A stretch of 64,000 bases of DNA from contig NZ_CP018139.1 in assembly GCF_001886615.1 (NCBI RefSeq), positions 2,232,001-2,296,000 of the forward strand, written 5' to 3'. Below, piece by piece: positions 37,499 through 47,569 of the stretch. The stretch comes from Halomonas aestuarii. GTDB taxonomy: Bacteria > Pseudomonadota > Gammaproteobacteria > Pseudomonadales > Halomonadaceae. The translations under genes were made by a program, and so were the position numbers. Positions within the stretch are counted from its first letter, which is position 1. Each line of letters starts with the position of its first letter. The notes below the pieces were generated by a model that was not told where the DNA came from, ran no database searches, and saw only the letters and a list, made by a program, of their open reading frames with translations.

Positions 37499-37983
37499 TG
37501 AGCAAGGGAAACGGTTCACACGGCTCGAATCGTTTTCCGGTTGCCAAGGCGAGTCGGGTCATCACGACCCTGTGCGCCCGGCCCCCGACGCGACCAGTGT
37601 CTGCTCCAAGCGATGTGTGACTTTAGGTTGCGATGAGACGGTACCGCCGAACGGCAAGGATCGGTATCGAGAGGGCAAGGATGCCCTGGCAAGGATGCCA
37701 CTCCCCCCGGGCTTCGGCCCATCCGGGGGAACCGAATCGCGCAGCATCGCCGTCGGCCCTGTCGAGGCGGTGTTGCCAGGAACGGAGCAGGGCGGTGCGC
37801 CAGGCGATGGCACACCACCCGCGTGAGAATGATCCAGCCCCTGGTGGCAGATGGCATTCTCATGGCTTCGGGGCTTAGGCCCATGGAAAGGCGAGCCATG
37901 GACGGACCAGGTCGTCGACGGCTGGCCTTTTCAGACCCTTCAGTTCCCTGCGTATTGGGCCGGCCATGCCGGCCCTTTTTTTT
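37499..37983 (+). ncRNA. Predicted GlrR/sigma54-dependent small RNA (GlmY-position)
   Basis: A roughly 485-nt untranslated stretch runs from the sigma54 start point to a strong intrinsic terminator, immediately upstream of glrK-qseG-glrR. In enterobacteria the sRNA gene glmY occupies this spot and is driven by GlrR, sigma54 and IHF. Here all three signals can be seen. Stable hairpins occur inside (CCCCCGG...CCGGGGG, 37704-37729). The overlapping 127-codon frame (37443-37826) has no ribosome site, starts before the predicted start point and lacks a recognisable domain. Length is greater than GlmY (about 184 nt in E. coli), so processing or a different sRNA family is possible. I did not identify a GlmY/GlmZ sequence match by eye. 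Confidence 0.55.
37957..37983 (+). terminator. Strong intrinsic terminator upstream of glrK
   Basis: GGGCCGGC-CAT-GCCGGCCC followed by eight T residues: a textbook Rho-independent terminator. It ends transcripts from upstream before glrK, implying a separate non-coding transcript. Confidence 0.92.
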
Positions 37984-38051
37984 CGCCTGCGGGCGTCGAT
38001 CGATCGATGGCGGGGCGGTTGGTCGAACTCTGGTATCCTAAGGGATGGACA

Positions 38052-39596
38052 ATGGTGGTTCCCTTTACCCTCCTGCAAAGATCGCTTTCCATGACCTCAG
38101 CCGTCACGCGTCGCTGGCGCCCGCGCTCGCTGCTGCAGCTGGTGTTACTGGCCTTCATGTTCGTCATGCTGCCGCTGGCGGTGCTGATGATCCAGGCCGG
38201 CCAGGCCCTCTCAGAGCTGTCGCGCCTGGCCGATGTCAGTGCCCGCCAGGCGGTGGAGGAGACTCGGCGCGCCCGCTCCCTGGGGGCCCTGGCGCTGGAG
38301 ATGGAGCGTGGTGCCCGGCAGTATGCGGTGGTCGAGCAGGAAGGGCTCCTGGACATCTTCGACGAGCGACTCGCCGAGTTCCGGCAACTGCTGGATCAGC
38401 AGCAAGAGCTGCTGCCCGATGACCCCGACGTGGCGGCACTGGAGGAGGCGCTGGACGGTCTCGCCGAGCTCCCCGGCCTGCCGCTCGAGGACTTCAAGGC
38501 GCGCCTCTCGGACTTCATTCCCTTCGCCCAGCACACCGAGGCGATGCGTCAGGCCACCAACCAGCGCATCGACGAGCGCATCGACGCCATCAGCGCGCGC
38601 GCCGAGGACGTGCAGGTCCGCCTCTGGTGGCAGACCGCGGCGCTGGTCTCGGCGAGCCTGGTGCTTATGCTGCTGTTCACGCGCCTGATCATCCAGCCGA
38701 TCCGCCAGCTCGAGCGGCGCATCCTGGGGATCGGCAGCGTGGGCGGCGATGCCGGACAGCATGACCAGCCCCTGAAGGGCCCGGCGGAGCTGATCACCCT
38801 GGGCGAGCGGCTGGACTGGCTGGCCTCCCGGCTCGATGAGCTGGAGGCCCAGAAGCAGCAGTTCCTGCGCCACATGTCCCATGAGCTCAAGACTCCGCTG
38901 GCCAGCGTGCGCGAAGGGTCGTCATTGCTCGCCGACGGGGTGGCCGGCGAGGTCACGCCGCGTCAGCGCGAGATCCTCGACCTGATCGACGCCAGCGGGC
39001 GGGAGCTGCAGCAGCTCATCGAGCAGCTGCTCGACTACAACCTGCTCAGGCACAGTCGCCAGCCCGACATCGAGCGGCTGGATGTCGCCACCGTGGTCAA
39101 GGAGGTGCTGGCCAAGCACCGCCTGGCGCTGGACCACAAGGAGATGCGGGTCAGCTGCTTCAATGGCCCCCTGACCTGGCAGCTCGACCGCACCGCCACG
39201 GCCCGGATCCTCGACAACCTCATCTCCAACGCCGTGGCCTACGGCGAGGACGGCGGCGTGCTGGAGATCCGCGCCCGGTCGCTGACGGACCGCCTGGTGA
39301 TCGAGGTGGCCAACAGCGGCGAGCCGATCGCCGAGGAGGATCGCGGGCTACTCTTCGAGGCCTTCTACCAGGGAAGGGTGCGCCGCAAGGGGCCCCTCAA
39401 GGGCTCCGGCATCGGCCTCTCGGTGGCCGCCGACTGCGCGCGACTTCAGGAGGGCCGACTGGAACTGGTGGACGACCCGCGGCTGGCCGTGTGCTTCCGG
39501 CTCACCCTGCCGTGGCCGACCCCGGTACCCGACAAGGACGACGAGACACCGGCACCCGCCCTGGCGGGTGGAGACACAAGGAAGGATTTCTCATGA
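38052..39596 (+). CDS. glrK: Sensor histidine kinase GlrK (QseE-type)
   Basis: 514 aa sensor kinase of the GlrK/GlrR two-component system for cell-envelope signals. An N-terminal helix (LLQLVLLAFMFVMLPLAVLMI) and a second (TAALVSASLVLMLLFTRLI) enclose a helical periplasmic domain. HAMP and dimerisation domains follow (RHMSHELKTPL, phospho-acceptor His277), then an HATPase domain (N-box LDNLISNAVAYG, G-box GSGIGLSVA). Start ATG 38052 follows AAGGGA; ATG 38091 is the alternative and lacks a clear ribosome site. The stop overlaps the lipoprotein gene by four bases. The kinase-lipoprotein-NtrC regulator order identifies it. Confidence 0.9.
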   Translation: MVVPFTLLQRSLSMTSAVTRRWRPRSLLQLVLLAFMFVMLPLAVLMIQAGQALSELSRLADVSARQAVEETRRARSLGALALEMERGARQYAVVEQEGLLDIFDERLAEFRQLLDQQQELLPDDPDVAALEEALDGLAELPGLPLEDFKARLSDFIPFAQHTEAMRQATNQRIDERIDAISARAEDVQVRLWWQTAALVSASLVLMLLFTRLIIQPIRQLERRILGIGSVGGDAGQHDQPLKGPAELITLGERLDWLASRLDELEAQKQQFLRHMSHELKTPLASVREGSSLLADGVAGEVTPRQREILDLIDASGRELQQLIEQLLDYNLLRHSRQPDIERLDVATVVKEVLAKHRLALDHKEMRVSCFNGPLTWQLDRTATARILDNLISNAVAYGEDGGVLEIRARSLTDRLVIEVANSGEPIAEEDRGLLFEAFYQGRVRRKGPLKGSGIGLSVAADCARLQEGRLELVDDPRLAVCFRLTLPWPTPVPDKDDETPAPALAGGDTRKDFS

Positions 39597-40165
39597 CCCT
39601 ACGCCCCTGGCTGCTCTGCCTGATGACGCTATGGCTGGCCGGATGCCAGTACCTGCCGGAGTCGATGCAGCCTCAGTCCAGCTCCCCGTCCGTGAAGACC
39701 CCCTCGCTCGGCGCGGCGTTCTGCCGGGGCGAGCTGCCGGACTTCGACAACGCCGACTGCCTGCTCCACGACTGGGTGGCCTTCGGCCTCGCCGCCCAGC
39801 GCGGCGACCGGGTGTGGCGGGAGGCCACCCTGATCCGCCTGGAGGGCGACTCCAAGGCGCGCCGCCTGGCGCGAGCCGTACTGCTCTCCTGGGGGAGCCA
39901 ACAGCAGTGGAACCGCGCCTCGGAGCTCTTCAAGGCCGACCTGGCCAGTGCCCCGACCGAGCTGCAGCCGCTGCTGCGCTACTGGCTCAACGAGCTGGAG
40001 GGGCGCCGCCGCCTGGCCGGCCAGCTCGCCGAGCTGCGCACGGCCCACGAGACGGCCGTGGAGGAGAACGAGGCGCTCACCGAGGAGCTCGAGGCCATGG
40101 CCGAGAAGCTCGAGCAGCTCACCGCCATCGAACAGAGCATCAACCTGCGACAGCAGAGTGAATAA
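39593..40165 (+). CDS. qseG: QseG/YfhG-like outer membrane lipoprotein
   Basis: 190 aa lipoprotein with signal peptide and lipobox LWLAGC (Cys near residue 20). The mature part includes a Cys pair (FCRGELPDFDNADCLLHDWV) and a C-terminal coiled coil (LAELRTAHETAVEENEALTEELEAMA, positions about 145-180). In enterobacteria QseG is the partner of the GlrK/QseE kinase and modulates its activity. Located between glrK (4-base overlap) and glrR (15 bases), the same order as E. coli. Sequence similarity is moderate; the assignment leans on position, lipobox and size. Confidence 0.8.
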   Translation: MTLRPWLLCLMTLWLAGCQYLPESMQPQSSSPSVKTPSLGAAFCRGELPDFDNADCLLHDWVAFGLAAQRGDRVWREATLIRLEGDSKARRLARAVLLSWGSQQQWNRASELFKADLASAPTELQPLLRYWLNELEGRRRLAGQLAELRTAHETAVEENEALTEELEAMAEKLEQLTAIEQSINLRQQSE

Positions 40166-40180
40166 CCCGGGAGAGACGAC

Positions 40181-41575
<1,395 letters not shown>

Positions 41576-41602
41576 CGAAGGCCTCGTGCCAGAAGCCACA
41601 AC

Positions 41603-41637
41603 GCAAGACCCCCTGCCGAGGCAGGGGGTCTTGCTTT
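41603..41637. terminator. Bidirectional terminator between glrR and peroxiredoxin
   Basis: Perfect 14-bp arms GCAAGACCCCCTGC / GCAGGGGGTCTTGC with CGAG loop and TTT tail, between converging genes. Confidence 0.85.
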
Positions 41638-41656
41638 GCGAGGTGAACCGCCGGCC

Positions 41657-42310
41657 TTACTTGGGCAGCTTGGTCTTGCGCAGGTAGGGGAAGATGGTCT
41701 CGAACTCACCGAACTTCGCCTTGGCATCCTCGTCGGAGACCGTCGGCGGGATGATCACGTCCTCGCCGGTGGTCCAGTCGGCCGGCGTGGCCACGCCCTT
41801 GCCGTTGGCGGTCTGCAGGGCGTCCAGGGCGCGCAGCACCTCGGCGAAGTTGCGGCCCACGTTCATCGGGTAGGTCATGGACAGCTTGAGCTGCTTGTCC
41901 GGGCCGATGATGAACACCGAGCGCACGGTGGCGCTGTCGGCCGGGGTGCGGCCGTCCGGCAGGTACGCCTCGGCCGGCAGCATGTCGAACAGCTTGGCGA
42001 CCTTGAGGTCCTCGTCGGCGATGATCGGGAAGCCGACCTCGCAGCTGGCGAAGCTCGAGATGTCATTGATCCACTTCTTGTGATCCTCCACGCCGTCCAC
42101 GGAGACGCCGATCACCTTGGTGCCGCGCTTCTTCCACTCCTCGCTGAGCTTGGCGACGGCACCGAACTCGGTGGTGCAGACCGGCGTGAAGTCCTTGGGG
42201 TGGGAGAACAGGATCGCCCAGCTGTCGCCGATCCACTCGTGGAAGCGGATCGGGCCCTGGCTGGTGTCGGCTTCGAAATCCGGTACGACGTCATTGATGC
42301 GCAGTGACAT
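41657..42310 (-). CDS. 1-Cys peroxiredoxin (Prx6 subfamily)
   Basis: 217 aa thiol peroxidase reducing hydrogen peroxide and organic peroxides. Active site SHPKDFTPVCTTEF with peroxidatic Cys45; PVCTTE is diagnostic of the Prx6 group. DHKKWINDI, RSVFIIGPDKQ and YPMNVGRNFAEVLR are family blocks. A Cys at 90 (FASCEVG) is unlikely to be the classical resolving residue, so it is treated as 1-Cys. It is preceded by a 160-base AT-rich control region with a palindrome. Confidence 0.93.
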   Translation of the reverse strand: MSLRINDVVPDFEADTSQGPIRFHEWIGDSWAILFSHPKDFTPVCTTEFGAVAKLSEEWKKRGTKVIGVSVDGVEDHKKWINDISSFASCEVGFPIIADEDLKVAKLFDMLPAEAYLPDGRTPADSATVRSVFIIGPDKQLKLSMTYPMNVGRNFAEVLRALDALQTANGKGVATPADWTTGEDVIIPPTVSDEDAKAKFGEFETIFPYLRKTKLPK

Positions 42311-42444
42311 GGTGTTGCTCCCTGTGGGTTGGGGTGTGACCCCGAGCGTCCGATCGTCGTGCCCGGGGAAGTGCCTGGCTCCTTGGGATATGGGTATGGG
42401 CCCGTCGTCCTCAAGGAGATGGCATCAGTGTAGTTATCATCTTA

Positions 42445-42462
42445 TGGAATACATATATTCCA
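42445..42462. promoter_or_regulatory. Palindrome TGGAATA-CATA-TATTCCA upstream of peroxiredoxin
   Basis: Perfect 7-bp arms in AT-rich DNA, between xseA's end and the peroxiredoxin promoter region, 135 bases before its start. It looks like an operator for a dimeric regulator. It does not fit the OxyR consensus. Confidence 0.5.
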
Positions 42463-42469
42463 AAATCTA

Positions 42470-43858
42470 TCACTCCGATGTCTTCCCGCCATGGGACCCG
42501 GGATTGTCGGCTTCGACGTCGCCCTCGATGCCGGCCACCGTGAGGGCGAGTCGCCCTTCGCCCAGCCGGGCCTCGAGCGCCTGGCCGGGGGTCGTGTCCG
42601 CTGCCCGGCGGACCACCCGGCCCCGGTCGTCCTCGAGGATCGCATAGCCGCGGCCCAGCACCGCCAGCGGGCTCACCGCCTGCAGCTCGCGGGCGAGCCC
42701 GCCCAGCCGCTCGCGATGCCGGGCCAGCGCCCTCGGCATCGCCTGGTGGAGGCGCAGCGTGGCGCGCTCGAGCCGCTGCCCGGCCTGGTCCAGCAGGCGG
42801 TCCGGCGAGCGCAGGGCGAGGCGCTGGCGCAGGTGGCGTTCGCGGCGCCGCTCCAGGACCAGCCGCGCCTGCACGGCCCGCCGCAGCCGCCCCGCCAGCT
42901 GGTCCAGCTGCCGGCGACGCGCGGCCAGCACCTCGCCGGGATGGCGCAGCCGGGCGCGCAGGTGATCCAGGCGCTGGGCCTCGGTATCCAGGCGGGTCCG
43001 CTGGGCGCGGGCGAGCCGGTCGGCGAGTCGGTCGAGGCGGTGGGCGAGGTCGCGGCGGTCCGGCACCAGCTGCTCGGCGGCGGCCGAGGGCGTGGGCGCG
43101 CGCACGTCGGCGGCGAGGTCGGAAAGCGTCGTGTCCACCTCGTGGCCCACCGCCGACATCACCGGCAGCCGGGAGTGGAAGATCGCCCGGGCCAGGTGCT
43201 CGTCGTTGAAGGCCCACAGGTCCTCGAGGCTGCCGCCGCCGCGGGTGATCAGGATGGCGTCGCGGGCCGGGTCCAGCGCCTGCTGGCGGTTGAGCAGCCC
43301 GAGTGCCGCGATCATCGCCGGCGCCGCCTCGCGACCCTGCACCGGCACCGGGATCAGCGTCACCTGGACCAGCGGCCAGCGCGCTGCCAGCACCGCCAGC
43401 ACATCGCGGATCGCGGCGCCGGTGGGCGAGGTGAGCACCAGCAGGTGACGCGGCGGGAAGGGCAGGGCGCGCGCATTGGCGAACACCCCCTCGGCCGCCA
43501 GCCGGGTCTTCAGCCGCTCGAGGGCCGCCAGCAGCTCGCCTTCGCCCGCCGCCTTTACCGCCTCCACGATCAGCTGGTAGTCGCCGCGGGGCTCGAAGAG
43601 CGACACCTGGCCGCGCACCTTGACGCGGTCGCCGTCGCGCATCGGCGCGGCGACGAAGCGCGCCCGGGTGCGAAACAGCGCGCAGCGCAGCTGGGCCCGC
43701 TCGTCCTTCAGGGTGAAGTAGACGTGCCCCGAGTTCGGCCGCGACACCCCGGAGAGCTCGCCCTCCACCCACACCTCGCCGACGTCCTGCTCAAGGGCCT
43801 GGCGGGCGCGGCGGTTGAGCTCGGTGACGGAGAGGGGCGCGTCCTCGGGGCGGGTCAT
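42470..43858 (-). CDS. xseA: Exodeoxyribonuclease VII large subunit
   Basis: 462 aa catalytic subunit of exonuclease VII, degrading single-stranded DNA in repair. N-terminal OB fold (VWVEGELSGVSRPNSGHVYFTLKD, quoted part: GHVYFTLKDERAQLRCALF), catalytic domain (LTSPTGAAIRDVL; ITRGGGSLEDLWAFND; SAVGHEVDTTLSDLAAD), a long coiled coil, and the C-terminal RGYAIL motif. Start ATG 43858. No xseB in the window. It is divergent from guaB. Confidence 0.96.
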   Translation of the reverse strand: MTRPEDAPLSVTELNRRARQALEQDVGEVWVEGELSGVSRPNSGHVYFTLKDERAQLRCALFRTRARFVAAPMRDGDRVKVRGQVSLFEPRGDYQLIVEAVKAAGEGELLAALERLKTRLAAEGVFANARALPFPPRHLLVLTSPTGAAIRDVLAVLAARWPLVQVTLIPVPVQGREAAPAMIAALGLLNRQQALDPARDAILITRGGGSLEDLWAFNDEHLARAIFHSRLPVMSAVGHEVDTTLSDLAADVRAPTPSAAAEQLVPDRRDLAHRLDRLADRLARAQRTRLDTEAQRLDHLRARLRHPGEVLAARRRQLDQLAGRLRRAVQARLVLERRRERHLRQRLALRSPDRLLDQAGQRLERATLRLHQAMPRALARHRERLGGLARELQAVSPLAVLGRGYAILEDDRGRVVRRAADTTPGQALEARLGEGRLALTVAGIEGDVEADNPGSHGGKTSE

Positions 43859-43960
43859 GGTGCGGTCATCCCTGGAGGTAAAGCGTTACCCTACCATGCG
43901 CCGTCCGCCTCGCGGCAGCGGCCCGGGCGGGGGCGGCCCCGGGTGTCGCCATCCTGCTCA

Positions 43961-43990
43961 TTGCCCGCCCCCCGGCTTGGTCGTTATAAT
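43961..43990 (+). promoter_or_regulatory. guaB promoter
   Basis: TTGCCC (43961-43966) and a perfect TATAAT (43985-43990) with 18-base spacing, about 52 bases before the guaB start. The start point would be near 43997. Confidence 0.75.
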
Positions 43991-44042
43991 GGGGGATTAA
44001 CTTCACTCCCTCCTCCCACCAGTTCACTGGGTGTCGCCGCAT

Positions 44043-45512
44043 ATGCTACGTATGGCCCAAGAAGCGCTTACGTTCGATGACGTATTACTCGTCCCCGGGT
44101 ACTCCGAGGTTCTGCCCAACGAGGTCAGCCTCCGGACCCGCCTGACCCGGGATCTCTACCTGAACATCCCGCTGGTCTCCGCCGCCATGGACACCGTCAC
44201 CGAGGCGCGACTGGCCATCGCCATGGCCCAGGAAGGGGGCATCGGCATCATCCACAAGAGCATGACCATCGCCCACCAGGCCGCCGAGGTGCGCAAGGTC
44301 AAGAAGCACGAGAGCGTGATCGTGAAGGATCCGGTCACCGTCGGGCCCAATGCCAAGCTGGCCGACCTGCTGGCGATGGCCGAGGAGCACGGCTTCTCGG
44401 GCTTCCCGGTGGTGGAAGGGGAGGCGCTGGTGGGCCTGGTGACCCAGCGCGACATGCGCTTCCAGCCCAACCACGGCGACAGCGTCTACGACATCATGAC
44501 CCCCGGCGAGAAGCTCGTCACCGTGCCCGTGGGCACCAGCCTCGACGTCATCAAGGGCAAGATGCAGGAGCACCGCGTCGAGAAGATGCTGGTGGTGGAC
44601 GACGACTTCCACCTGCGCGGCCTGGTCACCTTCCAGGACATCGAGAAGGCCCGCACCTTCCCCTTCGCCGCCAAGGACGCCGATGGCCGCCTGCTGGTCG
44701 GCGCCGCCGTGGGCACCGGCCCCGAGACGCCCGACCGCGTGGCCGCCCTGGCCGAGGCCGGCGTCGACGTGGTGGTGGTCGATACCGCCCACGGCCACTC
44801 CCGGGGCGTGATCGAGCGCGTTCGCTGGGTGAAGGAGCACTTCCCGCAGGTCCAGGTCATCGGCGGCAACATCGCCACCGCCGAGGCCGCGAAGGCCCTG
44901 GCCGAGGCCGGCGCCGACGCCGTCAAGGTGGGCATTGGCCCGGGCTCCATCTGCACCACCCGCGTGGTGACAGGCGTGGGCCTGCCGCAGATCACCGCCG
45001 TCTCCAACGTCGCCGCGGCCCTGGAGGCCTACGACATCCCGCTGATCGCCGACGGCGGCGTGCGCTTCTCCGGCGACCTGGCCAAGGCCGTGGCCGCCGG
45101 TGCCAGCACCGTGATGGCCGGTGGCCTGCTGGCCGGCACCGAGGAGGCCCCGGGCGAGATCGAGCTCTACCAGGGCCGTACCTACAAGGCCTACCGCGGT
45201 ATGGGCTCCATGGGCGCCATGTCCCAGACCCAGGGCAGCGCCGACCGTTACTTCCAGGACAAGAGCGAGGGCGCCGAGAAGCTGGTGCCGGAAGGCATCG
45301 AGGGCCGCGTGCCCTACAAGGGCATGATGAGCGCCATCGTCCATCAGCTGATGGGCGGCCTGCGCGCCTCCATGGGCTACACCGGCTGCCGCAACATCCA
45401 GGAGATGCGCACCAAGCCGGAGTTCGTGAAGATCACCGGGGCCGGCTTCAACGAGTCCCACGTCCACGACGTGCAGATCACCAAGGAAGCCCCGAACTAC
45501 CGGGGCGGGTGA
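44043..45512 (+). CDS. guaB: IMP dehydrogenase
   Basis: 489 aa enzyme converting IMP to XMP, the first committed step of GMP synthesis. (beta/alpha)8 barrel with an inserted CBS pair ([13 protein letters not shown] to RTFPFAAKD); the catalytic Cys loop is [15 protein letters not shown], the IMP-binding part [13 protein letters not shown] and the flap [13 protein letters not shown] 44043 gives the family N-terminus [21 protein letters not shown]; an upstream GTG (44031) is not needed. guaA lies 82 bases downstream. Confidence 0.98.
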   Translation: MLRMAQEALTFDDVLLVPGYSEVLPNEVSLRTRLTRDLYLNIPLVSAAMDTVTEARLAIAMAQEGGIGIIHKSMTIAHQAAEVRKVKKHESVIVKDPVTVGPNAKLADLLAMAEEHGFSGFPVVEGEALVGLVTQRDMRFQPNHGDSVYDIMTPGEKLVTVPVGTSLDVIKGKMQEHRVEKMLVVDDDFHLRGLVTFQDIEKARTFPFAAKDADGRLLVGAAVGTGPETPDRVAALAEAGVDVVVVDTAHGHSRGVIERVRWVKEHFPQVQVIGGNIATAEAAKALAEAGADAVKVGIGPGSICTTRVVTGVGLPQITAVSNVAAALEAYDIPLIADGGVRFSGDLAKAVAAGASTVMAGGLLAGTEEAPGEIELYQGRTYKAYRGMGSMGAMSQTQGSADRYFQDKSEGAEKLVPEGIEGRVPYKGMMSAIVHQLMGGLRASMGYTGCRNIQEMRTKPEFVKITGAGFNESHVHDVQITKEAPNYRGG

Positions 45513-45532
45513 TACCGACCCACAGCACGACC

Positions 45533-45562
45533 GCGGCGGGGGAAACCCCGCCGCACGCTTTT
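45533..45562 (+). terminator. Hairpin between guaB and guaA
   Basis: GCGGCGGGG-GAAA-CCCCGCCGC, perfect 9-bp arms with a GNRA-type loop, then ACGCTTTTG. It is likely a partial terminator or attenuator in the guaBA operon. Confidence 0.6.
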
Positions 45563-45594
45563 GTATCCGGCCCGCCGCACACCGAGACACCTCC

Positions 45595-47172
45595 ATGACC
45601 GATATCCACGCCCACAAGATCCTGATCCTCGACTTCGGCTCCCAGTACACCCAGCTGATCGCCCGCCGCGTCCGCGAGATCGGCGTCTACTCCGAGGTCC
45701 GCGCCTTCGACATCACCGAGGCCGAGATCCGCGAGTACGCGCCCAACGGCATCATCCTCGCCGGCGGCCCGGAGTCGGTCACCGAGCTGGATTCCCCGCG
45801 CGCGCCGGCGTGCGTGTTCGAGATGGGCCTGCCAGTGCTCGGCATCTGCTACGGCATGCAGACCATGGCCGAGCAGCTCGGCGGCAAGGTGGCCGGGTCC
45901 AATATCCGCGAGTTCGGCTACGCCCAGATCCGCCTGGACGCCGAGACCGCGCTGTTCAAGGACATCTCCGACCACATCGACCACGAGACCGGCAGGAGCC
46001 TGCTCGACGTGTGGATGAGCCATGGCGACAAGGTGGCCGAGGTGCCCGCCGAGTTCACCGTGACCGCCTCAACCCCGAGCTGCCCCATCGCCGCCATGGC
46101 CTGGGAGGAGAAGCGCTTCTACGGCGTGCAGTTCCACCCCGAGGTGACCCACACCCTGCAGGGCCAGCGCATCCTCGAGCACTTCGTGCTGGACATCTGC
46201 GGCAGCGAGCGCAACTGGACCCCGGCCCGCATCATCGAAGACCAGATCGCCCGGGTGCGCGACCAGGTGGGCGACCGCCACGTGCTGCTCGGCCTCTCCG
46301 GCGGCGTGGACTCCTCCGTGGTGGCCGCGCTGCTGCACAAGGCCATCGGCGACCAGCTGACCTGCGTGTTCGTCGACAACGGCCTGCTGCGCAAGGCCGA
46401 GGGCGACCAGGTGATGGAGACCTTCGCCAAGCACATGGGCGTGAAGGTGATCCGCGTGGACGCCGAGGACCTGTTCCTCGGCAAGCTTGAGGGCGAGGCC
46501 GACCCCGAGGCCAAGCGCAAGATCATCGGCAACACCTTCATCGACGTGTTCGACAGCGAGGCCGCCAAGATCGAGGGCGTGGACTTCCTGGCCCAGGGCA
46601 CCATCTACCCGGACGTGATCGAGTCCGCCGCCAGCAAGACCGGCAAGGCCCACGTGATCAAGTCCCACCACAACGTGGGCGGCCTGCCCGAGACCATGAA
46701 GCTCAGCCTCGTCGAGCCGCTGCGCGAGCTGTTCAAGGACGAGGTGCGCAAGCTCGGCGTCGAGCTCGGCCTGCCCTACGACATGGTCTACCGCCACCCC
46801 TTCCCTGGGCCGGGCCTCGGCGTGCGCATCCTCGGCGAGGTGAAGAAGGAGTACGCCGACATCCTGCGCGAGGCCGACGCCATCTTCATCCAGGAGCTGC
46901 ACAACGCCGGCTGGTACCACAAGACCAGCCAGGCCTTCGCCGTCTTCCTGCCGGTGAAGTCCGTGGGCGTGGTCGGCGACGGCCGCCGCTACGAGTGGGT
47001 GATCGCCCTGCGCGCCGTGGAGACCATCGACTTCATGACCGCCCGCTGGGCGCACCTGCCCTACGAGCTGCTGGAGAAGGTCTCCAACCGCATCATCAAC
47101 GAGATCACCGGCGTCTCCCGCGTGACCTACGATGTCTCGAGCAAGCCGCCCGCCACCATCGAGTGGGAGTGA
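45595..47172 (+). CDS. guaA: GMP synthase (glutamine-hydrolysing)
   Basis: 525 aa enzyme converting XMP to GMP. N-terminal class I amidotransferase ([17 protein letters not shown], nucleophile Cys in GICYGMQ, catalytic His in [11 protein letters not shown]) and an ATP pyrophosphatase domain (P-loop [14 protein letters not shown]), C-terminal dimerisation domain ending TIEWE. The AT-rich ABC-3C island starts directly after its terminator; the guaA 3' end is a known integration site for genomic islands. Confidence 0.98.
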   Translation: MTDIHAHKILILDFGSQYTQLIARRVREIGVYSEVRAFDITEAEIREYAPNGIILAGGPESVTELDSPRAPACVFEMGLPVLGICYGMQTMAEQLGGKVAGSNIREFGYAQIRLDAETALFKDISDHIDHETGRSLLDVWMSHGDKVAEVPAEFTVTASTPSCPIAAMAWEEKRFYGVQFHPEVTHTLQGQRILEHFVLDICGSERNWTPARIIEDQIARVRDQVGDRHVLLGLSGGVDSSVVAALLHKAIGDQLTCVFVDNGLLRKAEGDQVMETFAKHMGVKVIRVDAEDLFLGKLEGEADPEAKRKIIGNTFIDVFDSEAAKIEGVDFLAQGTIYPDVIESAASKTGKAHVIKSHHNVGGLPETMKLSLVEPLRELFKDEVRKLGVELGLPYDMVYRHPFPGPGLGVRILGEVKKEYADILREADAIFIQELHNAGWYHKTSQAFAVFLPVKSVGVVGDGRRYEWVIALRAVETIDFMTARWAHLPYELLEKVSNRIINEITGVSRVTYDVSSKPPATIEWE

Positions 47173-47190
47173 TCGCTGGACTATAGAATT

Positions 47191-47222
47191 CGCACCTGCC
47201 ATCCTGCTGGCAGGTGCGTTAA
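47191..47222 (+). terminator. Intrinsic terminator after guaA
   Basis: CGCACCTGCC-ATCCTGCT-GGCAGGTGCG followed by TTAATT, 18 bases after the guaA stop. It marks the GC/AT boundary. Confidence 0.75.
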
Positions 47223-47251
47223 TTAAAGGGATAAAAACGCAGGGAGGCTGA

Positions 47252-47569
47252 ATGTCAACGGATGGCCAAGAGTTTTTATATCGTCAGTTTTTTAAATTGA
47301 AAGTTTATGCCTCGCATGGTGATAGCTTTCAAAATCTCTTCTCTGACTTGATGACTTATTATGATCCGGCGTTTCAAGCTATTGCACCATGGGGGAGTTG
47401 GGGTGATGGCGGTAATGATGGCTGGATTCCTAGTCAAGGTCATTACTTTCAAGTTTATGGTCCAAAACCTACTACCAGTATCTCTGAGACTGTTGCTGTA
47501 AAGAAAGCTGTGGAAGATTTTGATAAACTTCCTGAGAAATGGCTCGATATAAAAAATATTCTTTTGTGA
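47252..47569 (+). CDS. ABC-3C effector, N-terminal part (Mrr-like nuclease fold), frame 1
   Basis: 105 aa. FFKLKVYASHGDSFQNLFSDLM (quoted part: HGDSFQNLFSDLM) followed by GDGGNDGW and HYFQVYGP resembles Mrr-type restriction-endonuclease folds (GDGGIDG...QxK). Here the usual catalytic Lys is Tyr (QVY). The frame ends at TGA 47567-47569, but the next frame continues the same domain seamlessly (DIKK-YSFVMNDRF), so one protein of about 318 aa was probably intended. Ribosome site GGGAGG precedes ATG 47252. AT-rich, unlike its neighbours. Confidence is in the coding region; the nuclease reading is by pattern. Confidence 0.7.
   Translation: MSTDGQEFLYRQFFKLKVYASHGDSFQNLFSDLMTYYDPAFQAIAPWGSWGDGGNDGWIPSQGHYFQVYGPKPTTSISETVAVKKAVEDFDKLPEKWLDIKNILL

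Noticed and set aside
37443..37826. 127-codon frame as a protein gene upstream of glrK
   Set aside because: It begins upstream of the predicted sigma54 start point, has no ribosome site and no domain; the stretch is better explained as a non-coding RNA.
37499..37983. CrcZ-type Hfq/Crc decoy RNA
   Set aside because: No repeated AANAANAA motifs occur in the stretch, and no cbrAB genes are adjacent.
42420..42470. OxyR site before the peroxiredoxin gene
   Set aside because: ATAG/CTAT quarter sites do not fall at the required spacing.
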